Source: Apus apus
Lineage: Eukaryota > Chordata > Aves > Apodiformes > Apodidae
Direction of reading: 5' to 3'
NCBI RefSeq assembly: GCF_020740795.1
Contig: NC_067301.1
Span: forward strand, 3,224,001 to 3,288,000
Length of the DNA: 64,000 nucleotides
Part shown: positions 12,341-22,620 of the stretch, in pieces
Numbering within the stretch: position 1 is the first letter of the stretch
How the letters are laid out: each line of letters opens with the position of its first letter
The notes under the pieces: generated by a model
Seen by the model: only the letters and a program-made list of their open reading frames with translations
What the model was told of the DNA's origin: nothing
The model's database searches: none
Program-made: the position numbers and the translations under genes

Positions 12341-14570
12341 ATGGATAACTTCGAGTACAGCATCCAGCTGAACGACAGGGAGTGGGCTGAGTTCCTCTCG
12401 GCGTCGGAGGAATGCGCCCTAGCGCCGGCCGCCCTGGCCACGGCGGAGGAGCAGTGTCTCAGTGACATTGAACAAGGGGACGGCGTCCCGGGGAGGGACT
12501 GCACCGCCGGGCAGCTCGCAGAGAGGGTGGGCAACAAGCCAGGGCCAGGCTGGGGACACTCTGCCCCACGTGGGGTGGCCACAGACACCTCCCTGCGCTG
12601 GCCCGGCGGCGGCCACCTCTCCCCGCCGGAGCTGCTCTCGGGCAGCGAGGACGAAACGGACCTGGGCTCGGTGGGCAGGTTCTTGTGTGACGGCGACAAG
12701 CCCGGCTGCCCTGCCTTGTCTCCGATGCCCAGCGCCCAGAGGAGGCAGCCCTCCTGTCCCCCCGCGGCCGCCCGGGCCGGCCCGGCGGGCACAGCCCCGG
12801 GCAGCGCCGGGCAGGACGCGCCATGTGAAGCAGCAGCGGCCGCGGAGCCGGGAGCAGCCGGCGGCAGCCAGGCCATGGAGCCTCCCAGCTGCACGGATGG
12901 AAAAAGAACCCCTGAACGTGGAAAGGATGCGGGAGAGGAGCAGCCCCGCGGCAGCCCGCTGCTCGCACAGCCCCCGGTACCGGGCAGCTCACCGGCACTG
13001 GCCAGGAAAAATCCCAGCAGCGCTTCCCGCCCGGAGCCTGGGATACAGGGATCCCCGCGGGACCCATCCCTGGAGACTGCGGCCAGAGCCCGGGAGGAGG
13101 CGAGCGGGGACAGGGCAGGCACCCAGCCGAGCTCCCCGGCGGGCTCCCCGGACGTGGTGAGGCCCAAGGTGCCAGGACAGCCGCGGAAGAGCCGCAAGCA
13201 GCGCGGAGCCGCTGCCAGCGAGGCAGCCCCGGGGGACAGGGAGCCCGCGGGGGCTGCGGCACAGGGGGCTGGGGCTCCCGTGAAGGCCCCTTTAAGCTCA
13301 CCAGCCTCCTCACGGAAGAGCAAAGGGAAGGAGAAGGCAGCCAGGCCAGCTCTTGTGAAGCTGGGGAGCGAGGAGGGAGGGGAGGGCAAACGGCCGGTGC
13401 CCGGCCCCGGCACGGAGGAGGGCGATCCGGCTGTGAGCGCTTCCCCGAAGCAGAAGGTGAAGGAGCTGGGGACACAGCCCCCGGGGAAGGCCACGGCCAC
13501 CAAGCAATCAAAGCCAGGGCAGGCTGGTGGCTTGGGCGTAGGTGACACTGTGCCAGTGATCCCTGCCAATGGAGCTGTGGCTCCTCTGGGTGATGCGTGC
13601 CAGGAGGTGCTGGGGAAGCCTCTCCATCCCAAGAGTGTGGTGGCTTCTGGAAGGGATGGGGCTGGGGGAGCTCATGGGGAGCCTGCAGCCAAGACCCCTG
13701 TGGAGCTGGATCCTCCAGGCAAGGCATGCCAGGAGGTGCTGGGGAAGCCTCTCCATCCCAAGAGTGTGGTGGCTTCTGGAGGGGATGGGGCTGGGGGAGC
13801 TCACTGGGAGCCTGTTGCCAAGACCCCTGTGGAGCTGGACCCTCCAGGCAAGGCATGCCAGGAGGTGCTGGGGAAGCCTCTCCATCCCAAGAGTGTGGTG
13901 ACTTCTGGAAGGGATGGGGCTGGGGGAGCTCATGGGGAGCCTGCAGCCAAGACCCCTGTGGAGCTGGGGCCCCCGTGCTGTGCAGCCGAGGCCCCTGCAA
14001 GGGCAGACACCCTGGATGTGACTTGGCCCGAGATGTACGAGTATTTGTTCTGTGACTCCCAAGGGGAAGAAGAAGGAATGGAGGACTCTCTGGAGGGGAA
14101 CACAACACCCTTGGAAAGGGAAATATCCTTGCCTGAACTGTATGAGTATTTTTTCAATGAACCAGAAGGAAACAGGAAAAAAGCCAAGGGTAAAGATAGG
14201 AAGCGAAAGAAGTTCAGCAGCTTGGACCAGGCTTGGCTGGAAAACGAGGATCCTGACTCGGCTCCCATCAAAGACTCCCTGGTTATCTCAGTCCCTGAGG
14301 TGTCCAAACACTTCTTTCAGGGTGGGCCTGAGAACAGGGCAGGCTGGAGAGGGATCTTCCCAATCGCTCCAGCCTCTGAGGTGAAGAAAGCTGTGGGGGC
14401 TTTGAAGTCCCTCCTGCAAAGGCCGATGCAGCTGGTGAGAGGCCAAGCCCCAGCTGCCCAGGCTCTCGTGCGGAGGGGATCTGGAGAGAAACTTGCCCTC
14501 GTCCCTCTGGCTCCACTGGGAAGAGGCCAGGAGCAACCAGAAGGGTTGGACATGGCTCTTGCACTGACAG
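12341..14570 (+). CDS. PERM1: PERM1 coding exon A (large exon)
   Basis: Residues 1-743 plus the first base of codon 744. The acceptor (CTGCTGCAG) ends at 12338 after a pyrimidine tract, and the ATG at 12341 is the first in the exon. The donor after 14570 is ACAG/GTAAAG. The frame stays open to 14680, but the conserved C-terminus lies on later exons, so the donor is used in the full-length form. Read-through would give a 779-residue isoform lacking the C-terminal hydrophobic segment. Confidence 0.95.
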
Positions 14571-17500
14571 GTAAAGCACTGTTACCCCCTGCCAGGAAGC
14601 CCTGGCACATTTCCTTGCCCCACGGCAGCCCTGGGCTCTTGCAGGGATCTTTGGATGGGCGGCTGAGGCCACCACCATGACATGCTGTGTGGCACTGGCT
14701 CTCTCTCCTGATGCTCACAATGTCCCTATGCTAAGATAATGCTGCTGGCCCAGCCCTGCAGGAGGCATGGACAGGGAATCTGGCTGTATTCTGTGCACAA
14801 CTGGCTTTGCTCCCCACAAACTCCAATGCTGGGGCTCATGACAGCGTGCATGCTACCAGCTGAAATCAGTCTGGCCCAAAGTCCCTCTCCCAGCTGACTC
14901 AGTTATCCCCCTGATGGATATAATGATATAACTTACTGTGGATCTGATCTGTTCTTTTGCACTCTGGCCAAGGAAAGCTTCCTGGAGTGGCTGGTAGCAT
15001 TAAACATGACATGTCTGGTGTCATTGCAAGGTCTGGGGGGATAGGAATCCCCTCCCATTGCCATCCAGCTGCCTGCAGAACCACATACCTGTGGTTCTGG
15101 TTGAGGGAATGGGAGGCAAAGCAGCAAAATCCTTGTGTCCCAAAGACCTCATGCCCCTGAGATGAGGCAGTGGCTGCTGAGCTACTGGCTTGTCAGGTCT
15201 GGGCTGCTAATCCATCTGATACTGGTAGGGGAAAAGGTGCTCATGGAGTGGAACATGCCCAGGGCTGCCCACTGAAAGAGGTGAAGGGGACTTTAAAGCA
15301 CAAACTCATTTGAAAAACACCCTCCTGAGACCTCAGAGGTTAACTGAGTATTAACTGGAAGGGAGGGGAGAGAAACAGGAATGAAGGGAGAGCAAGTCTG
15401 ACCCACTAGGACAGCCAGTGTGTTTATCTTAAAGCTTATATGATGCTCACAGCCCCAGTGCCTCACAGTTAATATTAAAACCAAATAATGAATGAGTCAT
15501 CCCAGAGGGTGCCTGAAAATAGAGCTTCCAGTCTGTTTGCACAGAGAAAAACCCCTTTGCCAGGGTCGAAGCTAATTAATAAGCCAGCTTTAATTAAAAG
15601 CCTGATCAAATAAACATAGGAGTAAAAATAACCTGCTCTCGCAACATATCTTCAAGTTGTGCTAGACTGGAACTCCAACAGAGAAATGCAGGGCACTGAG
15701 GGTTGTTTTCCTCTCTGGAAGTGGCAGGTGGGGCAGTAGGTGGGGTCCCAGGGGGACCTGCCTGCAGCCCCAGGGCACAGGGCTTCCCTCGGGGTCTGAG
15801 CAAAGGGTAGAGCTGAGAGGGGTGAAAAATGTTCCCTGCTCCTCAGGAAACACACCCAAGTCCTAAACAGGACTAGGGCAGCAGTGAAAACAGGTCTTCT
15901 GGGAGGGCAGATGTGTGACCAAGGTGTGTTTCTCTGGGAGGGCAAAGGGATTCACTGCCCAGAGGGATGGGAGGCAGAGGAGATGGTGTAAAAGCCCAAA
16001 CCTCCTTCTCTTCTCCTCGCAGGGACGCCCGAGGTTCCGCTGGCGCTGACCCACAAAGACATGTGCCTGGTCTTCTGTGCCTTTGCCTCCTGGGCAGTGA
16101 AGACCTCCGACCTGCAGGCTCCAGATGCCTGGAAAACCAGTACGTACAGAGCCCAGCCTGGTGGGAAATGGGTGGGAAGGACCTCGTGGAGGACACGGTG
16201 GGGAGAAAGGCAGGGATGCTGAAACACCTGACACTGCCTGTGGGGACATGCAGTCGTTTTGCTGCTTTTCCAAAGTGTCCTGTTACTTCCTAACACCTTC
16301 TCTCTCCTGTAGAAATGGCTGTCCTGGTTCCTACCTACTTAGGTTGTCCTTTCCCCACACAAAGTGACTGCTGACTTGAACTGAGCCATAGGACAAGTTG
16401 GTATCCCTAGCTTTGGCCCTGCTCCATGCAGCCTGGTAGGGACCAGCACCAGAACCAGGGGACAAGAAGCTTCTTTAGGATCCATGCTGGCTAGAAGCTG
16501 GATCAGGACCTTAAGTGTGCAGGTTTATACTCCATCTCAGCTGGAACAAATGCACATATTTTTCTAACATGCCTAAAGGTATAATTTTTTTTTTGTTCTA
16601 AATCACAGATTCATTAAGGTTGGAAAACACCTCTAAGATCATCAAGTCCAACCATCAACCCAACACCACCATGCCCACTAAACCATGTCCTGAAATGCTC
16701 AGCTGAGGTATCCTGGTGCAGAGTCCTGCAAGCAAACAGAGCTCTCCCAGTTCCTCTCCAACCACAGCATTTGAATAACTGGTGGGGACAGAGGGAGCTG
16801 GGCAGCAGGAATTAACTGAGCAGCAGCCCAAGGGCTGCAGGTCACTGGATGAGCAGGACAAGGGTCCAGCCCATGGGCACCACAGAGCCCCCACCATGGG
16901 GTGAGACACCAGGGCCAGGGCTTCCCACTGCTTGTCCCAGGCAGGAATGTCCCCCACTAAGGTCACACAGGAAGCTGACACCCCTGCCTGAGAATAGCTC
17001 ATTAGCTAAAGTTGCTGGGAGCAGTCATCACAAGGAGCTTTTGGCCTTTCCTTCTTAGTATGAGATGGTAGACGTGGCCTCAGAGAGGGTGTGAAAAGCA
17101 GGATCTGGGCCTCGTGCCCCAGGGATTGCATAACCCAGTGAGCAGGAGGGGAGGCCAGAGGCCTGGCTGGCAGCCTGGGCCAGCAGCTCTCTTCTGGCAT
17201 TTTAGGTTCTAACAAGTTGGATTTCCCTGTCTATATCTCAAGTTCTGACATGTAAAACCAAATCAACTCTGAATTCAAACTGGGAAGTCCAAAGGCATAG
17301 GGTGGGCTCTCAGTCTAGCTTGGGCATAGATCAGGGGAATTTTACCTCTCTTAAAAGCCAAGCTAAAAACAGTAGCAGAAAGTACAAAGAGCTTGATTCT
17401 GTGTATAATCTGCATTAGTTATATTTTGTAGCTTTACATTTTCTGATTCTGGGTTTGGGGCATTTTCTGCTTTTGGCTGGGATCAGGGTATCCACAGACA

Positions 17501-18069
17501 ACCCACAAAATGGTTATTTTTCTTGGCATCTTCCTGGTCCAAACAGAAGTAGAAAATGAAGGGACTGTCCTGAATCCCTGGTGACTTTTCCTACTGTGGC
17601 CTTCTCATCCCAGATTAGACCCCCTAGATCTCCACATGAACCTGTATATCTAACGACCACCCATCTCCTCCACATGCATTAAGTCTGTGTTGTGTTTCTC
17701 TTCCAAAACAGCCATTTCTTGTCAAATGGTGGTGTGATCCACATGCCCAAGCTGTAGGACTAGCTGTGGTTGGTCAGGCTGGGCATAGGTCAGGACTGAA
17801 CACACTGGGAACCAGTGGGAATGAGGAGCAAAGGCAGGAGGGGACTGAAAAGGGACGGGAGTGACCCCCCCCACATCCCATTGACCAGGATGAGCCAAGT
17901 AGCTTGTGATCTTAAGGGTTGGAAGAGATCTTCAGGTTTGGAGGAAGCACCCAGACTCACTCTGGGAAATGTGTTGGGCTCTTTTCCAGTGTTCCTGGCA
18001 AGTTTTGGCACCCTCTCTGCCATCCGCTACTTCAGAAGGCAGGTCAGAGAAGGACACCCCCGGGTCTAG
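12341..18069 (+). CDS. PERM1: PERM1, PGC-1/ERR-induced muscle regulator (3 coding exons, 808 aa)
   Basis: PERM1 is induced in striated muscle by PGC-1 coactivators and ERR receptors, raises mitochondrial and oxidative capacity, and has been placed at the outer mitochondrial membrane through its C-terminus. Coding exons are 12341-14570, 16023-16139 and 17990-18069; junction phases are consistent (G/GG and A/TG). The N-terminus MDNFEYSIQLNDREWAEF matches the human start. A long low-complexity region rich in Pro, Gly, Ala and Ser follows, then three 43-residue tandem repeats (about residues 420-548). Three PE-containing aromatic motifs (near 562-568, 598-605, 652-659) match human ones. The C-terminal part has the conserved KDMCLVF hydrophobic segment (about 757-770) and SAIRYFRRQV near the end. 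Human PERM1 is 790 residues. Intron 2 is 1452 bases, intron 3 is 1850 bases. Identification is firm; the leader exon is not. Confidence 0.96.
13592..13978 (+). repeat. Three 129-bp tandem repeats inside PERM1
   Basis: Three nearly identical copies start at about 13601, 13730 and 13859, an exact period of 129 bp or 43 codons, so the reading frame is kept. Each begins CQEVLGKPLHPKSVV and ends near AKTPVEL. Copies 1 and 3 are more alike than either is to copy 2. This is a coding minisatellite likely to vary in copy number. Confidence 0.93.
14571..16022 (+). other. PERM1 intron 2
   Basis: A GT-AG intron of 1452 bases. A TAAT-rich island lies at about 15555-15640; otherwise nothing recognisable. 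Confidence 0.85.
15555..15640. promoter_or_regulatory. Candidate intronic regulatory element in PERM1
   Basis: Within PERM1 intron 2, the segment holds GCTAATTAATAAGCC, CTTTAATTAAAAG and ATCAAATAAACA in 50 bp, which are dense homeodomain- and forkhead-like cores in a non-repetitive context. The call rests on composition only. Confidence 0.25.
16023..16139 (+). CDS. PERM1: PERM1 coding exon B
   Basis: Codons 744 (last two bases) to 782 plus one base. The acceptor is TTCTCCTCGCAG/GG and the donor is ACCA/GTACGT. It encodes TPEVPLALTHKDMCLVFCAF and onward to DAWKT, matching the conserved human C-terminal region, including the hydrophobic stretch proposed as a membrane anchor. Confidence 0.95.
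16601..16700 (-). mobile_element. CR1 LINE fragment (3' end)
   Basis: In PERM1 intron 3. The + strand reads AATCACAGATTCATTAAGG, then the CR1-typical TTGGAAAACACCTCTAAG and ATCATCAAGTCCAACC, the complement of the CR1 3' end. It is a short 5'-truncated copy. Confidence 0.8.
17990..18069 (+). CDS. PERM1: PERM1 coding exon C (last)
   Basis: Acceptor CTCTTTTCCAG/TG. It encodes the last 26 residues, including the highly conserved SAIRYFRRQV, and stops at TAG 18067-18069. Only the final few residues differ in kind from the human tail. Confidence 0.95.
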
Positions 18070-19660
18070 GCTCTGCACACCAGAGGTGCTTCCCAAGGAC
18101 ATGCCAGGATGGTGGAGGTGGAGACTGAGGACTTTGTTCTTGGGCAGTGTGAGAAGCCTGGATCCCAGCACCAAGACTTCTCTGGACCCATCCCTAAAGA
18201 GGACAGATGTCACAGGGAGCAGGATCCTTCCAGTGACAGTCACTTGCAATACGGTAGGCGGTTTGTACCCGTGCTGGACAGAAGAGGAGCCCAGCCTGGG
18301 CTCTGGTCTTTCTTTGCACAACTTCTTGCATATTTGTGCCATCTCCTAGGAGTAGTCACAGTGTCTGTTCCAGGGCGCTGCTTGTCCGTCCTCCCTGCTG
18401 CAGCCACCTGGTGGCAAAGGAGGACATGGAGGGAGGGGAGAGCAAAAAGAAACCAGGAAAGGGCTTCGTTCCCATGAAAAGGTTGGGGTGCCTGTGAAGG
18501 ACAAGAGGAGAAAGCTTTGGGGAAGAGCTGTCTCTGTCCAAACATGGTCCTTTGCTAAGCATGTGCTGGCTGCGTGCAGCTGGCTGGGCAGGAGGATGGA
18601 GAGGCCACTCACTTGGCAAGGCCCAGGTCTCCTGTGACTGGTTTGGCTCACTGCAGGAGGACTCATCCTCTTGGATTTCACTCCAAGAAGTCACAGCTTG
18701 GCCTAACGGTTCAGGAGGCTGAGATAGGGTTTCCTGGTGCATGTGGTGGCCTCAGCCCTGCTGAGCCAGAGCTGTGGATGTGGTGTTTGTCCCAGAGGGT
18801 GAAGAGCACCCACCGCAAGGACACGTCTCCCATGGGCAGGGGTCAAGCAGCCAGAGCCAGGGAAAGGGGCAGCTGGGGAGGGTGCTGTGGGATGGAAAGG
18901 GGCTGCAGGGGCAGCAGGAAGTGGGGCTGAGCTCTGGGAAGCCTCAGGAAAGAGCCCTGATGAGAACAGGAGAGCGTTGGAGAGGAGGATGTACGTGTTT
19001 GGCTCTAAGAATCATCAGATGAAGGGTCTAGAGAGATAGACCAGGCTGGGAGGAGATGGGGAGTGAGGAGCTGCCATGGCTGAGTGTGCAGCCTTGTGGG
19101 GCTGGGGAGGGTGGAGGGACCCAGGATGGAAGGTGGGGTGAAAAATGAAAAGTAAGTGGTTCAGGTTCTTCACTGTCTCTAGTGCCTTCCTGATCACTCA
19201 AGGGCATTATTCATGAGGGGTTTTCTTCACTCCCAAGTCTGATAACAGCATGAATGTCAGGTTTGTTAAGCACTTAGGGACCAGATCCACAAGGGTACTG
19301 GGGGAAATCTGCCCAGAAGACCTGTGTGGATCTGCCTGTGAGCTTTACAGGAACAGTCTGTGGCAACGTTTGTCTTAGGAAACGAGGGAGAAGAGGTTTA
19401 GCTCCTTCCTTGTGCTGCAGAGTGCCATGCAACTTTAATGTGTGGGAGGTTGTACTTAAGACCATCTATTATTGCTGATAAGAGAGCAAACTACCGTTGT
19501 ACAGTGAGATACGTGGCAGTGAATAGCAAGAAAGAGGGATGTTCAGGGTCTCTTTGGACTGTAGTAGCTGGATGTCCAGTAAGAGGAGTTTTGTGGAGGA
19601 GGAGAACACATAACATATGCTGGAAGCTTCTAATAAACATCTATCTCATGTAATACTTCT
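18070..19660 (+). other. PERM1: PERM1 3' UTR
   Basis: Untranslated sequence from the stop codon to just past the AATAAA at 19632-19637. Open frames inside it are short and unrelated to known proteins. Length is inferred from the first convincing poly(A) signal. Confidence 0.5.
19632..19637 (+). terminator. PERM1: PERM1 poly(A) signal
   Basis: AATAAA about 1.56 kb after the PERM1 stop, followed within about 60 bases by a GT-rich stretch (TGTTTGTGTGTGAAG) as expected for a cleavage site. Confidence 0.6.
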
Positions 19661-19907
19661 GTGTACATTCCTGTGTCTGCATTGTTTGTGTGTGAAGCTG
19701 TTGAATGAGCACTGGGCTTTGGAGAATGAGAAATCAATCCATTCTGTGTCTGTTGACAGAAAAATGAGGGAGTTGATGTGCTGGTTGAGGAGCCCTGGGG
19801 GACAGAGTATGCAGGGAGATGGGCTGTTTCTCCTCTTCTTTGGCTCAGTCCTCATGCCAGCCCCTCTGAGACCCATCCTGGCTGTCACATGTTGCTAACA
19901 GCCTGAT

Positions 19908-20150
19908 CCAGAATCACAGAATGGTTCTGGTTGGAAAAGACCTTGAAGATCATCGAGTCCAACCATTGACCCAACTCTACTGAGTCCAGTGCTTAAACCA
20001 GATTCCTAAGCAGCACATCTGAATGTCTTTTAAACAGCTCCAGGGATGGTGATCCAACCACCTCCCTGGACAGACTGTTCCAGTGTTTAATTACCCTTTC
20101 AGTGAAGAAGTTTCTTCTCATGTCCAATCTAAACCTCCCCTGGCAAGTCA
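19908..20150 (-). mobile_element. CR1 LINE fragment (3' end with ORF2 C-terminus)
   Basis: The complement strand encodes the CR1 ORF2 C-terminal signature (RLDMRRNFFTERV, then [18 protein letters not shown]), followed by the CR1 3' tail ending at AGAATCACAGAATGG on the + strand. 5'-truncated and non-functional. It lies just beyond the PERM1 poly(A) site. Confidence 0.92.
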
Positions 20151-21440
20151 TGCAGAGTGAAGTCCCCAGGGTAAGGGACGTGCCTAGATCCTGAGCTGTC
20201 ACTGCTGACTTCTGGCTTGGTTGGAATTGCTCAGATTTTGTGTCTTCTAGCCTTGTCACACAAATCTGGAGGAAATAATGTTTTCCCTTCAATTTGCAGG
20301 TGCAGGAACAGTTAATTTCCTTCCCAGCCATGTACAGTGCTGGCAGTTCATAAATGATTGTGCCAAAAGTCACTGAATTGAAACAGTTGGGAGAGATGTT
20401 CTGGTTTGTCTCAGGGATTACAGAGTTGGCCTGACTCCCACCCCAAGGGATGCAGGATCCATCTCACTCCCTCACTGCCTCCATCCTACTGTTCAAAAAG
20501 CCATCCTGGATCCTCCCAGGAGAGCTCAGTACTCTGTGAAGCTGGAGGTAACACAAGGTGCCTGTCACCTCTACCAGCTGTTCCCCTTGCCTGTCTCTGA
20601 TAATTGGTGTCTGATCCTTCAGAGCTTGGGTTTGGAGACATGAATATGATTTGGCACCTCCCCCTGCTAAAAGTTACAGAAGGTGCCAGATGATCCATCA
20701 GGTTGTAGGTGCATTTCACACTCCTTTTGTTCTCTACTGGAAGAAGGGGATGAAATAAATATTTCAGAAGACAGATGTTTTCAGGCCTCTGCAGGAGATA
20801 TTGAAAGATCTTGGTATCAGGAGATCAGCCCTGGGAGTGTCTGCTGCACACAGGCAAACAGCAGTGTCTCCAGTGTCCTTGAAGGAGACCAGCCTGGGCT
20901 TGCCTGCAATTTTAATGCTTGGTTTATTCTCCAGCCTTTCAAGCTCTCTCCTCTCCCTCCACGGCCAGGTCATCTTGCCTGCATCTCACCTCAGCAGCCA
21001 CCACAACAGGCACGACCTTCTCAGTGCATCCTGGCTGTCATGAGCCCGTTTTCCCTTCACCAAAGGGAGGGGGAGTGCTGGAGGTGGGAGCTGTGCCATC
21101 CCACCCTGCCTCGCACGTAGCTCCCACATCTGACACCCCGTCTTGCCAGGCGGATGAAAAAGTCAGGCAGGTGCACACTCAGGAGCTGCCTCCATCTTTC
21201 ATCTGGCCTTGATCTCCATGTCTCCTTGATCCCCAGCGGCTGCCGGAGCCCCAGCCTGCAAGAGGGCTGCTCTCTCCCCCTCCCCTGCAGCCACCACTTT
21301 GCTCCTTCCCTCCTTTATTTATTTTTTTTTCCCACTTCATCCCTCTAACAAAACCAGAGCAAAGCCTCCCGTGGACATTTCTGCTCAGTGTGACTGCCTT
21401 CCCCCCACACTTCAGAGGGGTTTCGGGGGGCTGGCAGCGT
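20151..21440. other. Intergenic sequence between convergent genes
   Basis: No gene or repeat recognised. Contains a T-rich run near 21318-21330. Confidence 0.5.
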
Positions 21441-21443
21441 GGG

Positions 21444-21488
21444 GCCAGCCCTGGGGGTGCCAGCCCTGGGGGTGCCAGCCCTGGGGGT
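21444..21488 (+). repeat. 15-bp tandem repeat, three copies
   Basis: The unit GCCAGCCCTGGGGGT is repeated exactly three times, with a partial fourth, at the left edge of the orphan CpG-rich segment. Confidence 0.9.
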
Positions 21489-21539
21489 GCAGCAGGCAGA
21501 GAAGAAGGAATATCACCTCCCTCTTACCCAGGACCGACA

Positions 21540-22620
21540 GAAACCGGTTGCTTCAGCCATCCCGGCCGTGAGAACATATTTTGGTGGATTCCCCCACCCA
21601 CAGGGCACTGAGGGAGTTGCTCATCACAGACGGAAGCGAATCCCGCACATCTTCGGCTCCTCAGGGAACCGAGGGCCCTGCAAGGGAGGTGCTGGCTCTT
21701 CCCAGCAGGATTAGAGACAGCAGGTTTGCCCAGCAGCTCCTTTTCCTGACCTCCCGTGTGGTGTCAGGCAGCAGCTCACGGGCAGGGAGAGACACGCTCA
21801 CCCCAAGTGCCCCCCCCGAGGAATTCCCAAACTTCAAGTGTCTTCCTAAATCCAATCAAAGAAAAAAAAAAGATGCCAGAGTCCACACAGAGGGCCAGAG
21901 CGGGAGCGGGGTGGGCTGCTCGGCTGCAGCCACGCTCTGCCCTCCCTCACTTTTCCTTTCAAACTCCCGCAGCCAGAGGAGCAGGTCTGTGGTGGTTTGG
22001 GGGCTTTTTTTGGCCGTGGGGAAGGGCCCCCAGGGGTGGCTGCGGGAAGAAGCTGAGAAGCTTTTCCTGCTCCAAACGCAGCCCGGGAGCCGTTCGAGAG
22101 ACGCCGGACGCGCCTCTGCCGCGAGCACAGGGAAGAACAGCGAGGATAGAAGCGGGAGAGGTGAAAGGCGAAGACCCCAGGTGGTTTTGGGAAGCAGGGG
22201 GAGAAGGAGCAGAAGTTCCCCTGTGGGGAGACGGCGGCTGTGCCCCTGCATTCACGGGGGGAGCACCCCCTGAAGGCGCCAGGAGGGGCTTGGATTTTGC
22301 GGCCAGAGGCCTCTTGGTGCTGCAGCTCCTGCACTGACCCCGCGGGCAGCGCTTGGAGCAGCTGCGGGCCCGGCGGGAAGGGCTGGCGGAGGAGAGGTTG
22401 GTGGAGGCCTGTGCCACGGGAGGGACCCCCTGGGGAGCAGGGCAGGGCTGTGAGGAATCCCCTTGAGGAGGAGGGAGCAGCAGGAACCACCAGGCTGAAC
22501 TGCTGGGGGAGAGAAACCGGGAGCAGAGGGATTTGGGCGGGAAGTGTGTGTGTGGGGGGGGTAACGTGTGTAGGCCCCGCTCTGCGTCTGTGTCCTGCGA
22601 GTGCTGGATTAGTGTGAAGT
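21540..22620. promoter_or_regulatory. Orphan CpG-rich segment
   Basis: About 1 kb of GC-rich sequence with many CpG dinucleotides (densest at 22080-22380) between the 3' ends of PERM1 and PLEKHN1. A 230-codon + strand frame crosses it but matches no family I know and is low-complexity. It may be a CpG-island promoter of an unannotated transcript, a distal regulatory island, or a remnant. An AATAAA follows at about 22801. Confidence 0.4.

Noticed and set aside
12262-14108. Long antisense frames (456 and 549 codons) opposite PERM1
   Set aside because: They are shadows of GC-rich coding sequence; they have no conserved motif, whereas the + strand frame is clearly PERM1.
17885-17940. Possible CR1 scrap (GATCTTAAGGGTTGGAAG)
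   Set aside because: Too short and diverged to call with confidence.
19993-20373. 126-codon minus-strand frame as a gene
   Set aside because: Its C-terminal half is the CR1 ORF2 end; it belongs to a truncated LINE.
21581-22273. 230-codon + strand frame in the orphan CpG segment
   Set aside because: Arg/Ser-rich low-complexity product expected from GC-rich DNA; no homology recognised. Kept only as a CpG-rich segment.
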